DNA from: Endomicrobium sp.
Lineage (GTDB): Bacteria > Elusimicrobiota > Endomicrobiia > Endomicrobiales > Endomicrobiaceae
DNA: 12,832 nucleotides
Reading direction: 5' to 3'
Assembly (NCBI GenBank): GCA_031264895.1
Contig: JAISDI010000202.1
Coordinates: 1 to 12,832, forward strand
How positions within the stretch are numbered: position 1 is the first letter of the stretch; every line of letters starts with the position of its first letter. The notes beneath the pieces were generated by a model. It ran no database searches. It worked only from the letters and a program-made list of their open reading frames with translations, and was not told the DNA's origin. The position numbers were made by a program, and so were the translations under genes. This document shows positions 6,187-12,832 of the stretch, piece by piece.

Positions 6187-6881
6187 TGGCAGCTAAAAGG
6201 GTGCTTTTAAAATTATCCGGCGAAACGCTGTCCGGTGACGGACGTTCAATCGACGACAAAAGCCTTAACAGAACCGCCAAAGAAATAAAAGCGGCTTATG
6301 ATGCAAACGTCGTCGAGCTTGCAATAGTCGTCGGAGCGGGAAATATATGGCGCGGCGCTGGAAAAACCGTCGAAAGAGTTACCGCCGATAAAATGGGAAT
6401 GACGGCTACCGTCGTAAACGCTTTGGCTATCAGCGACGCGCTAAAAAAAGCCGGATTGAAATCAAAAGTGTTTTGCGCGCGCGGCGTGAGCGGTTTTGCC
6501 GCAGATTTCGACAGAGACGAAGTTATTGAAAAAATTCAAAACGGATATATAATTGTTTTTGCGGGGGGTACGGGAAACCCTTATTTTACTACCGATACAA
6601 CCGCGGCTCTCAGAGCGGCTGAAATAAACGCAAAAATATTGTTGAAGGCCACTCAGGTTGACGGCATATATAGCGATGATCCCAAAAAAAACGCTTCTGC
6701 CGTTAAATTTGACAAGCTTACTTTTAAGGAAGCCATAGACAAAGACCTCAAGATAATGGATGCAGAGGCATTTTCGCTGTGTATGCGTGCAAATATTTCA
6801 GTTTCCGTTTTTGATTTTTATAGAGACGGCAATTTCAGAAAAATACTCGGCGGCGAAAAAATAGGAACGACAGTTTCATAA
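6186..6881 (+). CDS. pyrH: UMP kinase
   Basis: Phosphorylates UMP to UDP with ATP; a hexameric cytoplasmic enzyme of the amino-acid kinase fold. The 231-residue product has KLSGE at 9-13, GAGNIWRG at 50-57, ADKMGMTATVVNALA (from about 67), FAGGTGNPYFTTDTTAALRAAEI (acceptor and oligomer loop), and KATQVDGIYSDDPKK (ATP-binding loop). All match bacterial PyrH. The start overlaps the tsf stop by one base (TAATG). The only SD-like sequence, GAGGA at 6178-6182, is very close, so coupled translation is likely. UDP made here feeds nucleotide sugars for cell-wall synthesis as well as RNA and DNA. Confidence 0.97.
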   Translation: MAAKRVLLKLSGETLSGDGRSIDDKSLNRTAKEIKAAYDANVVELAIVVGAGNIWRGAGKTVERVTADKMGMTATVVNALAISDALKKAGLKSKVFCARGVSGFAADFDRDEVIEKIQNGYIIVFAGGTGNPYFTTDTTAALRAAEINAKILLKATQVDGIYSDDPKKNASAVKFDKLTFKEAIDKDLKIMDAEAFSLCMRANISVSVFDFYRDGNFRKILGGEKIGTTVS

Positions 6882-6896
6882 TACCGGAGGGGATAA

Positions 6897-7457
6897 ATGC
6901 AATTAAAGAATCTCTTTTCAGCTTCTGAAGAAGCTATGAAAAAAACCATAGAAAAAGTTAAGGCGGATTTGGCTTCAGTCCGTACGGGAAGAGCCAGCGC
7001 GGCGATAGTCGAAGGGATAAAAGTTGAAAGTTACGGTTCTCTTATGCCGATAAACCAGATTGCCGGCGTAAGCGTTCCCGACGCAAAAACCATAGAAATA
7101 AAACCTTGGGATATTTCTCAGCTGGGCGCCATAGAAAAAGCCATACAGAAAGCCGACATAGGCATGTCTCCGATAAATGACGGCAAACTTATTCGTATTC
7201 CTGTGCCGCAGCTTACGGAAGAAAGAAGAAAAGAAATAGTTAAAGTTATAAATAAGACTGCGGAAGACTACAGAGTGGCCGTAAGAAACGAAAGAAGAAC
7301 GCTTGTTGACGGGATTAAAAAGGCGGAAAAGGACAAACTTATAACCGAAGACGACAGAAAAAAATCCGAGAATGAAGCGCAGAAAATAACCGATATGTAT
7401 ATTAAAAAAATAGATGAATGCATAGCTCTTAAGGAAAAGGAGATTATGCAAATATAG
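6897..7457 (+). CDS. frr: Ribosome recycling factor
   Basis: RRF splits post-termination ribosomes together with EF-G. The 186-residue product has the usual length and motifs: VRTGRASAAIVEGIKVESYG (28-47), PDAKTIEIKPWD, AIQKADIGMSPINDGKLIRIPVPQLTEERR, and a C-terminal helix with TAEDYRVAVRNERR and KSENEAQKITDMYIKKID. A strong GGAGGGG SD at 6886-6892 precedes the ATG by four bases. It lies 15 bp after pyrH and 18 bp before the ferredoxin gene. Confidence 0.97.
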   Translation: MQLKNLFSASEEAMKKTIEKVKADLASVRTGRASAAIVEGIKVESYGSLMPINQIAGVSVPDAKTIEIKPWDISQLGAIEKAIQKADIGMSPINDGKLIRIPVPQLTEERRKEIVKVINKTAEDYRVAVRNERRTLVDGIKKAEKDKLITEDDRKKSENEAQKITDMYIKKIDECIALKEKEIMQI

Positions 7458-7459
7458 AC

Positions 7460-7471
7460 GGGGGAGGGGGG
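7460..7471 (+). promoter_or_regulatory. Extended G-rich Shine-Dalgarno before the ferredoxin gene
   Basis: Twelve bases contain eleven G and one A (GGGGGAGGGGGG), ending four bases before the ferredoxin ATG. The core GGAGG is a perfect anti-SD match. The long G tracts on both sides are unusual in this AT-rich sequence and suggest very efficient initiation for a small, abundant protein. Confidence 0.7.
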
Positions 7472-7475
7472 ATAA

Positions 7476-7649
7476 ATGGCTTATAAAATTGATATGGACA
7501 CGTGTATAGCGTGCGGAGCTTGCGAAGGGAGCTGCCCTGTTGCGGCTATTGCGCCGAAAGACGACAAATATGCGATTGACGCGGAAAAATGTATTGATTG
7601 CGGAGCGTGCGAGGGAAGCTGCCCTGCAACCGCTATTTCACAGGCATAA
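7476..7649 (+). CDS. 2[4Fe-4S] ferredoxin, clostridial type
   Basis: A 57-residue ferredoxin, short enough to be missed by length cut-offs. Two near-identical cluster motifs are present: CIACGACEGSCP (Cys10, 13, 16, 20) and CIDCGACEGSCP (Cys39, 42, 45, 49). Each has the CxxCxxCxxxCP spacing of bicluster ferredoxins, with the fourth Cys of each motif expected to complete the other cluster. It is a low-potential cytoplasmic electron carrier typical of anaerobes. The ATG follows the G-rich SD directly. It sits in the operon between frr and uppS, upstream of ispG, whose product needs reduced ferredoxin or flavodoxin. Supplying electrons to IspG is therefore a reasonable inference, though such ferredoxins usually serve many partners. 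Confidence 0.95.
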   Translation: MAYKIDMDTCIACGACEGSCPVAAIAPKDDKYAIDAEKCIDCGACEGSCPATAISQA

Positions 7650-7662
7650 GGAATTTAAAAGT

Positions 7663-8361
7663 TTGAGCGAAATTGATTTTTCAAGCCTGCCGAAACATGT
7701 TGCAATTATTATGGACGGCAACGGCAGATGGGCGAAAAAAAGGTCTTTGCCCAGAATACTTGGACATAAGCAGGGGGTCAGAACCGTAAAAGAAATTGTT
7801 AAGGCTTCAAGCAGCCTTGGCATTAGGGTTTTGACCCTGTATGCTTTTTCTACGGAAAACTGGAAAAGGCCGCAAAGCGAGATAAAAGGTTTGTTTTCAC
7901 TGCTTCTTCAGTTTTTAAAAAAAGAGTTAAGAGAAATTCATAAAAACAATGTACGGCTTAGAATTTTGGGAGATATCTCAAAATTTCCGGACAAAATACA
8001 AAAAGAACTTTTAAGCGCATGCGAGCTTACCGGAAACAATACCGGGTTAGAGTTCAATATAGCTTTAAATTACGGCGCCAGACAGGAAATTTTGCGCGCT
8101 TTTGAAAAGATGGCGCAGGAAGGCATAAAAGATTTTACCGAAGAAAAATTTTCGGAATTTTTGTATACGCGCGGACAGCCTGACCCCGATTTGCTTATAC
8201 GCACTTCGGGAGAAATGAGAATATCGAATTTTTTGCTTTGGCAGATTGCTTATTGTGAAATTTATATTACGGAAAAATTTTGGCCGGATTTCAATGAAAA
8301 CGATTTGAAAGAAGCCATTATAGAATATCAGAAAAGAGAAAGACGCTTCGGCGCTTTGTAA
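7663..8361 (+). CDS. uppS: Isoprenyl (undecaprenyl) diphosphate synthase, cis type
   Basis: Condenses isopentenyl diphosphate units onto farnesyl diphosphate in cis to make the C55 carrier for peptidoglycan and other glycans. I choose TTG 7663 as start: AAGGA at 7648-7652 is nine bases upstream, no ATG is available between the ferredoxin stop and the conserved region, and the 232-residue product then has normal length. The same frame extends upstream to 7540 only through the ferredoxin gene. Motifs are HVAIIMDGNGRWA (12-24, catalytic Asp18), LGHKQG (33-38), LTLYAFSTENWKRP (57-70) and DPDLLIRTSGEMRISNFLLWQ (174-194), with the IPP-binding Arg at 180 and 186. A 151-bp gap with an inverted-repeat element follows. 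Confidence 0.95.
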   Translation: MSEIDFSSLPKHVAIIMDGNGRWAKKRSLPRILGHKQGVRTVKEIVKASSSLGIRVLTLYAFSTENWKRPQSEIKGLFSLLLQFLKKELREIHKNNVRLRILGDISKFPDKIQKELLSACELTGNNTGLEFNIALNYGARQEILRAFEKMAQEGIKDFTEEKFSEFLYTRGQPDPDLLIRTSGEMRISNFLLWQIAYCEIYITEKFWPDFNENDLKEAIIEYQKRERRFGAL

Positions 8362-8399
8362 AGATAAAAGTTTCTATAAAAACCATACAAAAAATGTTT

Positions 8400-8474
8400 G
8401 TCATTCTGAATTTATTTCAGAATCTGTTGTTGCAGTTGTCGTTATAATACGCCGCCTGCAAAGGCCAGGGTGAC
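8400..8474. repeat. 75-bp REP-like miniature inverted-repeat element
   Basis: The ends GTCATTCTG (8400-8408) and CAGGGTGAC (8466-8474) pair fully as RNA if two G-U pairs are allowed. Inside is a perfect 8-bp palindrome ATTCTGAA/TTCAGAAT (8403-8410, 8416-8423; loop tttat) and a second hairpin GCCT-gcaa-AGGC (8454-8465). The GTCATTCTGAA type of palindrome resembles extragenic REP-like repeats known in many bacterial genomes. A TATAAT at 8443-8448 lies inside, without a correctly spaced -35. The element accounts for most of the gap between uppS and cdsA in an otherwise tightly packed operon. Confidence 0.6.
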
Positions 8475-8512
8475 GGCTAATAGGGTTTTTAGAGAACTCA
8501 AAAAGAGGTTTT

Positions 8513-9313
8513 ATGTTAGTAACAAGAATACTTACGGCGCTTGTCGGTATACCGCTAATTTTTGCGTGTATATACTTCGGCGGGCTGCCGTTTTACATAT
8601 TGACGTTTGCGGTCGTATTTCTTTGCGTTCAGGAATATCTGAATATATGCAAAAAATACAAACCTTATACGCTTCTTTCTTTAATTTTATCTTCAGCTTT
8701 TTTTATAGCTCTGCAATATTTCGATATGGCGGCAAACCTTATTGCAATATCCTCAGTTTTAATGCTCTTGATACTTTTTGCGGTTGAAGTGTTCGGCGAA
8801 AATCCCGAACAGTCCGTCGAAAGAATATCCGTATCTTTTTTAGGCGCGTTTTTTCTGCCGCTTGCTTTGGTTCATCTGGCGTATTTAAGAGATATGAAAG
8901 GCGGAATGCAGCTGTTGTTTTTTATGTTTATAGTAGTATGGGTTTTGGATACGGCGGCTTACGCTTTCGGAAAAATGCTTGGCAAACATAAACTTGCAAA
9001 AAATGTAAGTCCTAAAAAAACTCTTGAAGGCGCGGCAGCGGGCATAGTTTTTGCGCTGATTGCCGCCGCTGTCTGTAAATACGCATTTATGAGCAATATC
9101 TTGACTTTGCCGCAGGCTTTGATATTGGGATTTGTAATTTCGATAGTAGGCCAGTTTTCTGATTTGGCCGAATCTTTGATAAAGAGGGACGGAAATATAA
9201 AAGATTCCGGTAAAATTATTCCCGGACACGGCGGAGTTTTCGACAGATTCGATTCTTACATATTTGCCGCGCCGGCAGTTTATTATATTCTTCAATTTAT
9301 TTCCAAAATATAA
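8513..9313 (+). CDS. cdsA: Phosphatidate cytidylyltransferase (CDP-diglyceride synthase)
   Basis: Converts phosphatidic acid and CTP to CDP-diacylglycerol, the branch point of phospholipid synthesis, in the inner membrane. The 266-residue protein is highly hydrophobic with about seven to eight membrane segments. It carries the full family signature at 221-247: SLIKR, a K-D pair at 230-231, then PGHGGVFDRFD (237-247). SPKKTLEG at 166-173 is the other conserved loop. AAAGAGG at 8502-8508 lies four bases before the ATG. An overlapping open frame beginning at 8470 lacks any family character. The stop is five bases before dxr. Confidence 0.96.
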   Translation: MLVTRILTALVGIPLIFACIYFGGLPFYILTFAVVFLCVQEYLNICKKYKPYTLLSLILSSAFFIALQYFDMAANLIAISSVLMLLILFAVEVFGENPEQSVERISVSFLGAFFLPLALVHLAYLRDMKGGMQLLFFMFIVVWVLDTAAYAFGKMLGKHKLAKNVSPKKTLEGAAAGIVFALIAAAVCKYAFMSNILTLPQALILGFVISIVGQFSDLAESLIKRDGNIKDSGKIIPGHGGVFDRFDSYIFAAPAVYYILQFISKI

Positions 9314-9318
9314 CTATT

Positions 9319-10485
9319 ATGAAAAAAATCGTCATATTAGGTTCATCCGGCTCAATCGGAACGCAGACTTTGGATTTAGTTTCAAAAATGAAAAATACTA
9401 TATCCGTCGAGGGGCTTTCCGTCTATAGAAATATTGAAACTTTAAAAAAGCAAATAATACGCTTCAAACCGAAAGCCGTTTCCGTACAAGATCCCGCCGA
9501 CGCGGAAAATCTCAAAAAATGGCGCGCACCCAAAAACATAAACGTTGAAATTTACAGCGGACACAGCGGCCTCAGAAGGCTTGTCGAAATGCCCGAAGCC
9601 GATACGATTATTTCCGCAGTCGTAGGAGCCGCCGGACTTAAACCTGTTGTAAAAGCCATCGAATGCAAAAAAAATATAGCTATGGCAAATAAAGAAGCTT
9701 TAGTTATGGCGGGAAATGAAATAATGAGGCTTGCGGCAAAAAATAAAGTTTCGGTTCTTCCCGTAGACAGCGAACATTCCGCTATTTTTCAGTGCTGCGC
9801 CGGAGAAAAAAAGTCGCAGATAAAAAAAATAATTCTTACCGCTTCAGGCGGGCCTTTCTATAAATACGATAAAGATTTTTCGGAAATCACGGTTGAGCAG
9901 GCGCTTGATCACCCGACATGGAAAATGGGCAAAAAGATAACTGTCGACAGCGCGACTTTAATGAATAAAGGGCTTGAAGCCATAGAGGCGTCGGTTCTCT
10001 TTGGCATTCCCATAGAAAGAATTGAAATTGTCATACATCCGCAGTCAATAATACATTCTATGGTAGAATATGTCGACGGTTCGGTTATCGCTCAGCTTTC
10101 CAACCCGGATATGAAACTTCCTATACAATACGCTTTGACATATCCCGAGAGAATAAAAGGAAATATTAAACCTCTTGATTTGAGCAAAGCCGGAAAATTG
10201 GAATTTTATGATCCGGATTTTAAAAAATTTCCGTGTTTGACTTTGGCATATAACGCGGCAAAAAAAGGCGGAACAATGCCGGCAGTCATGAGCGCGGCCA
10301 ACGAAGCGGCAGTCGCCGCTTTTTTAAATAAAGACATAAAATTTACCGGCATTGCCGATATTGTCGCAAAAACAATGAAAGCGCATAAGGTTAAAAAAAC
10401 ACATAAAATAGACGATTATGTAGAAGCGGACGCTTGGGCAAAAATATATTCAAAATCGCTGATAAATAAAAATAAGGAAAGGTAA
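9319..10485 (+). CDS. dxr: 1-deoxy-D-xylulose 5-phosphate reductoisomerase
   Basis: Rearranges and reduces DXP to 2-C-methyl-D-erythritol 4-phosphate with NADPH, the first committed step of the MEP pathway and the target of fosmidomycin. The 388-residue product has the NADPH-binding GSSGSIGTQTLD (8-19), NKEALVMAG (124-132), and metal ligands D150 and E152 in PVDSEHSA and E220 in NKGLEAIE. It also has SGGPF (176-180), the flexible-loop HPTWKMGKK (198-206) with W201, and VIHPQSIIHSMVE. The five-base gap after cdsA contains no SD, so translation is probably coupled to cdsA. Its last codons encode the SD of rseP, whose ATG directly follows the TAA. Confidence 0.97.
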   Translation: MKKIVILGSSGSIGTQTLDLVSKMKNTISVEGLSVYRNIETLKKQIIRFKPKAVSVQDPADAENLKKWRAPKNINVEIYSGHSGLRRLVEMPEADTIISAVVGAAGLKPVVKAIECKKNIAMANKEALVMAGNEIMRLAAKNKVSVLPVDSEHSAIFQCCAGEKKSQIKKIILTASGGPFYKYDKDFSEITVEQALDHPTWKMGKKITVDSATLMNKGLEAIEASVLFGIPIERIEIVIHPQSIIHSMVEYVDGSVIAQLSNPDMKLPIQYALTYPERIKGNIKPLDLSKAGKLEFYDPDFKKFPCLTLAYNAAKKGGTMPAVMSAANEAAVAAFLNKDIKFTGIADIVAKTMKAHKVKKTHKIDDYVEADAWAKIYSKSLINKNKER

Positions 10486-11538
10486 ATGATTATTTTACAG
10501 ATACTCGGAATTGTCGCAGGGCTTGGTTTTTTAATTTTTATTCATGAACTGGGGCATTTTATCGCCGCTAAAATGTGTAAAGTCCGGGTTCTTACTTTTG
10601 CTCTCGGTTTTGGGCCGGATATAGTTAAATACGAATATAAAGGCACAAAATATGCTTTAAAAGCCATACCGCTCGGAGGTTTTTGTTCAATGGCCGGAGA
10701 AAACCCCGACGAAGCTACCGGCGGCGAAGGCGAATATCTTTCTCTTACATGGTATAAAAAAATATGGATAGCTTTTGCAGGGCCGTTCAGCAATTATATT
10801 TTAGCCGTATTTCTTTTTGCGTTTTTGTTTAACATATGGGGCGTTTCAAGAATTTCGGATTTATCGGCCATAGGCGGAACCGTTGAAAATTTTCCTGCCG
10901 CCGCAGCCGGCTTGCAGGCAGGCGACATTGTCAATTCCATTGACGGATTTTCCGTAACGACATGGGCGCAGATGACGAGCGCTTTAAAAGATAAAGCCGA
11001 AAAAGAAACGCCTTTTGTCATAACCAGAGGAACGCATACTTTTGAAATAAATATAAAAGTTGCAAAACATCCTGTTACCGGCGTAGGGGCTTTGGGAATA
11101 GTTCCGTACGTGGAGAAAACCGACGCTGGGTTTTTCAAGTCGGTCGGTTTGGGCGCTTCTGCAGTTATTTCGCAAAGCGTTATGACGGTTTTGTATTTGG
11201 CGGACAAAATCATATCATGGGAAAAACCGGACATAGCAGGCCCTGTCGGAGTTATGCAGGTTATGGCAAACGCCGCAAAGTCCGGAATGGAAGATTATAT
11301 AAGACTGCTTGCCGTAATATCCGTAGCTTTAGGACTTTTTAATCTTTTCCCGATCCCTTTGGTTGACGGCGGAATGATAATTTTGTTTTTTGTCGAAGGC
11401 ATAACGCGCAAAAGAATACGCTCCAAAATAATACAAGTTTATAATACTATAGGTTTGGTTCTTATAGGAATCATATTTATTTTTGCGACATACAGCGATC
11501 TTTTAAGGCTGGGAATAGGAAAACTGTTCGGAAAGTAA
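10486..11538 (+). CDS. rseP: RseP-like site-2 intramembrane zinc metalloprotease
   Basis: A membrane protease of the M50B family that cleaves substrates within the membrane, such as anti-sigma factors and signal-peptide remnants. The 350-residue protein has HELGH at 20-24 in the first helix (zinc ligands H20 and H24, catalytic E21), ALGFGP and AIPLGGF, and FAGPFSNY (97-104). One PDZ domain lies at about 125-195 (AAGLQAGDIVNSIDG). The third zinc-ligand motif is NLFPIPLVDGG (286-296) with D294; the common form has LDGG, here VDGG. The single PDZ makes it like the shorter RasP/RseP forms rather than the two-PDZ E. coli type. AAGGAAAGG ends three bases before the ATG. No anti-sigma gene is seen in the window, so its substrate is unknown. 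Confidence 0.94.
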   Translation: MIILQILGIVAGLGFLIFIHELGHFIAAKMCKVRVLTFALGFGPDIVKYEYKGTKYALKAIPLGGFCSMAGENPDEATGGEGEYLSLTWYKKIWIAFAGPFSNYILAVFLFAFLFNIWGVSRISDLSAIGGTVENFPAAAAGLQAGDIVNSIDGFSVTTWAQMTSALKDKAEKETPFVITRGTHTFEINIKVAKHPVTGVGALGIVPYVEKTDAGFFKSVGLGASAVISQSVMTVLYLADKIISWEKPDIAGPVGVMQVMANAAKSGMEDYIRLLAVISVALGLFNLFPIPLVDGGMIILFFVEGITRKRIRSKIIQVYNTIGLVLIGIIFIFATYSDLLRLGIGKLFGK

Positions 11539-11539
11539 A

Positions 11540-12628
11540 ATGAAGTATTTTAAAAGAAATCAGACAAGACAGATAAAAATCGGAAACGCTGCGATAGGCG
11601 GCGGCGCTCCCGTTGCCGTGCAGTCGATGACAAATACCGATACAAGAGATTGGCGTTCAACAGTAAAACAGATCAAAAGGCTTGAAGAGGCCGGCTGCGA
11701 AATCGTCAGAGTATCATTGCCGGACATGGAGTCCGCGCAAAACGTAAGCAAAATAAAGAAAAATATAAAAATTCCGCTTGTAGCCGATATTCATTTTGAT
11801 TACAGAATAGCTTTAGAAGCCGTAAAACAGGGCATTGACAAATTAAGAATAAATCCCGGAAATATAGGCTCAAAAGATAAAGTAGAAATTTTGGTAAAAG
11901 AAGCAAAAGCCGCCCGCATACCTATAAGAATAGGCGTAAACGCCGGTTCGCTCAAAGCCGTTCACAATTTTGACGACAATTCGCTGCGCGCCAAAGAGTT
12001 GGCAAAAGCAGCGATCGAGCATGTCAAAATTCTTGAAAAAAACGATTTTTACGATATAGCGGTATCTTTGAAAGCTTCAAATATAGCGACGACCGTTGAA
12101 GCTTATAAAATCTTTGCTTCAAAAAGAAATTATCCTCTTCATTTGGGCATAACCGAAGCCGGTTCGATTTTTAGCGGAACGATAAAATCTTCCGCAGGTC
12201 TTGGAATCATGCTTTATGACGGTCTCGGAGATACGATAAGAGTGTCTTTGACCGCAGACCCCGTCGAAGAAATAAAAACCGCATATTCTCTTTTGCAGTC
12301 TATGGAATTAAGAAATGCCGGCGTTGAAATAGTGTCGTGCCCCACGTGTTCGCGCTGCTGCGTCGATCTTATAAAAATAGTTTCCGACATGGAAAGGGAA
12401 ACGTCAAAAATGCGCGGTTTAAAAAAGTTTTCAAAACCCGTAAAAATCGCGTTGATGGGCTGCGTAGTCAACGGCCCGGGCGAAGCCAAAGACGCAGATT
12501 TCGGCATAGCCGGAGGAAAAAACACAGGCATACTTTTCAAAAACGGCGAGATAATAGGAAAAGTAAAACCTAATAGATGGGTAAAGACGCTGACGGACAT
12601 GCTAAAAGATTTTCACAAACAATGCTAG
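11540..12628 (+). CDS. ispG: 4-hydroxy-3-methylbut-2-en-1-yl diphosphate synthase
   Basis: IspG (GcpE) turns MEcPP into HMBPP, the penultimate MEP step, using a [4Fe-4S] cluster and two external electrons. The 362-residue product has VQSMTNTDT (27-35), LVADIHFDYRIAL (80-92), KLRINPGNIG (101-110), RIGVNAGSL (130-138), HLGITEAG (201-208) and GLGDTIRVSLT. The cluster ligands are Cys267 and Cys270 (SCPTCSRC), Cys308 and Glu315 (MGCVVNGPGEA). An additional CC pair at 273-274 follows the first ligands. It begins one base after rseP, with GGAAAG at 11530-11535 as SD. It closes the operon, and its stop codon abuts a GC-rich dispersed repeat. The ferredoxin four genes upstream of rseP's partner block may donate its electrons (inference). 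Confidence 0.97.
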   Translation: MKYFKRNQTRQIKIGNAAIGGGAPVAVQSMTNTDTRDWRSTVKQIKRLEEAGCEIVRVSLPDMESAQNVSKIKKNIKIPLVADIHFDYRIALEAVKQGIDKLRINPGNIGSKDKVEILVKEAKAARIPIRIGVNAGSLKAVHNFDDNSLRAKELAKAAIEHVKILEKNDFYDIAVSLKASNIATTVEAYKIFASKRNYPLHLGITEAGSIFSGTIKSSAGLGIMLYDGLGDTIRVSLTADPVEEIKTAYSLLQSMELRNAGVEIVSCPTCSRCCVDLIKIVSDMERETSKMRGLKKFSKPVKIALMGCVVNGPGEAKDADFGIAGGKNTGILFKNGEIIGKVKPNRWVKTLTDMLKDFHKQC

Positions 12629-12714
12629 CGCATGGGCGCTTGCGTATGGCAAGCTAGCCCTAGCGGGCGGCAAACCAGAAAGGCAACGTTCCTTTAATCT
12701 TTGTTGTGGTCGTT
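12629..12714. repeat. Dispersed GC-rich structured repeat, copy 2
   Basis: Second copy of the element at 4395-4489, starting directly at the ispG stop. Its main stem is clear: GGGC-GCTTGC (12634-12643) pairs with GCAAGC (12649-12654) and GCCC (12657-12660) around a GTATG loop, with TA bulged. A competing hairpin GCCC-TAGC-GGGC lies at 12657-12668. AAAGG/CCTTT (12679-12683, 12691-12695) is followed by a modest T-rich stretch, so it may also end the operon transcript. The GCTAGC overlapping the stop (12624-12629) recurs at 12653-12658. Confidence 0.8.
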
Positions 12715-12739
12715 AAAATTCCCCTTCTGTGAACTATAC

Positions 12740-12768
12740 TTGACCCACAATTTTGTGAATAATATAGT
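12740..12768 (+). promoter_or_regulatory. Strong promoter with palindrome in the spacer
   Basis: TTGACC (12740-12745) and TATAGT (12763-12768) are separated by 17 bases, near consensus. The spacer begins with the 12-base palindrome CACAA-TT-TTGTG (12746-12757), a likely operator or regulator site. The hexamer TGTGAA occurs at 12728-12733 and again at 12754-12759. Transcription would begin about 12775, giving a short leader before the last gene. Confidence 0.7.
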
Positions 12769-12802
12769 ATTATTTTGGAAAGCACAAAAATGGGGGGTAG
12801 AA

Positions 12803-12832
12803 ATGGAAGAAAGATACAGTATGAAGGAAGAA
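12803..12832 (+). CDS. Start of an unidentified gene, cut by the window end
   Basis: ATG at 12803 opens a frame MEERYSMKEE that runs off the window. GGGGGG at 12792-12797 is a plausible SD five bases upstream, and a good promoter lies just before. A second ATG at 12790, preceded by GGAAAG (12777-12782), opens another frame (MGGRNGRKIQ), also uninterrupted to the end. The first is preferred for its charged, natural-looking start. Ten residues are too few to assign a family. Confidence 0.5.
   Translation, partial: MEERYSMKEE

Noticed and set aside
6975..7451. 158-codon minus-strand open frame opposite frr
   Set aside because: It is antisense to a fully conserved RRF gene. Its Tyr/Phe-rich sequence reflects the complement of Lys/Glu codons, and no SD or family motif is seen.
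7540..7662. Upstream in-frame extension of uppS giving a 273-residue product
   Set aside because: It overlaps the clear ferredoxin gene, encodes no UppS-like sequence and lacks a suitable ribosome-binding site.
8470..8787. 105-codon + strand open frame overlapping cdsA
   Set aside because: It shadows cdsA in another frame. The cdsA frame carries the full family signature and this one has no recognisable features.
12337..12573. 78-codon + strand open frame inside ispG
   Set aside because: It is an alternative frame of the conserved IspG cluster-binding region. The Arg/Lys-rich product has no plausible start signal.

Overview
The window reads as a low-GC chromosomal segment of an anaerobic, Gram-negative-type bacterium. 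The evidence is a lipoprotein signal with a lipobox, an RseP-type site-2 protease, a clostridial-type 2[4Fe-4S] ferredoxin, the MEP (non-mevalonate) isoprenoid route, and short A/G-rich Shine-Dalgarno (SD) sites. The gene order rpsB-tsf-pyrH-frr-uppS-cdsA-dxr-rseP-ispG is a widespread bacterial arrangement. Together with the composition and the Lys/Ile/Asn-rich proteins, an Elusimicrobiota (Endomicrobium-like) source is my best guess. That assignment is an impression and was not computed. All genes seen are on the + strand.

Region 1 (1-170) has no recognisable gene. It holds a purine-rich tandem repeat (five GACAAAA units followed by GGCAAA units) and a consensus TATAAT just before the first gene.

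Region 2 (171-4387) looks like one co-directional transcription unit. It encodes a biotin-protein ligase without the DNA-binding domain, a nitroreductase-family flavoprotein, a secreted acidic protein with a duplicated motif, an SH3/NlpC-P60 lipoprotein (probable peptidoglycan endopeptidase), three overlapping small two-helix membrane proteins, and a YbaB/EbfC nucleoid-associated protein. The secreted protein, the lipoprotein and the three small membrane proteins form an envelope-directed block that I cannot assign to a named system. It is the most novel-looking coding stretch.

Region 3 (4388-4781) is a 394-bp gene-free interval. It has a GC-rich dispersed repeat directly after ybaB, a good promoter (TTGAAA-17-TAGAAT) and a roughly 190-nt structured leader before rpsB.

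Region 4 (4782-12628) is a dense operon. Translation factors and UMP kinase (rpsB, tsf, pyrH, frr) are followed by a 57-residue ferredoxin, then undecaprenyl diphosphate synthase, CDP-diglyceride synthase, DXP reductoisomerase, the RseP-like protease and IspG. The isoprenoid enzymes (dxr, ispG, uppS) make and use C5 units for the cell-wall lipid carrier, and the ferredoxin is a plausible electron donor for IspG. Most junctions are overlaps or gaps below 20 bp. The exception is a 151-bp gap before cdsA, which carries a 75-bp miniature inverted-repeat element.

Region 5 (12629-12832) carries a second copy of the dispersed repeat, then a strong promoter with a palindrome in its spacer, and the first codons of a further gene cut off by the window end.
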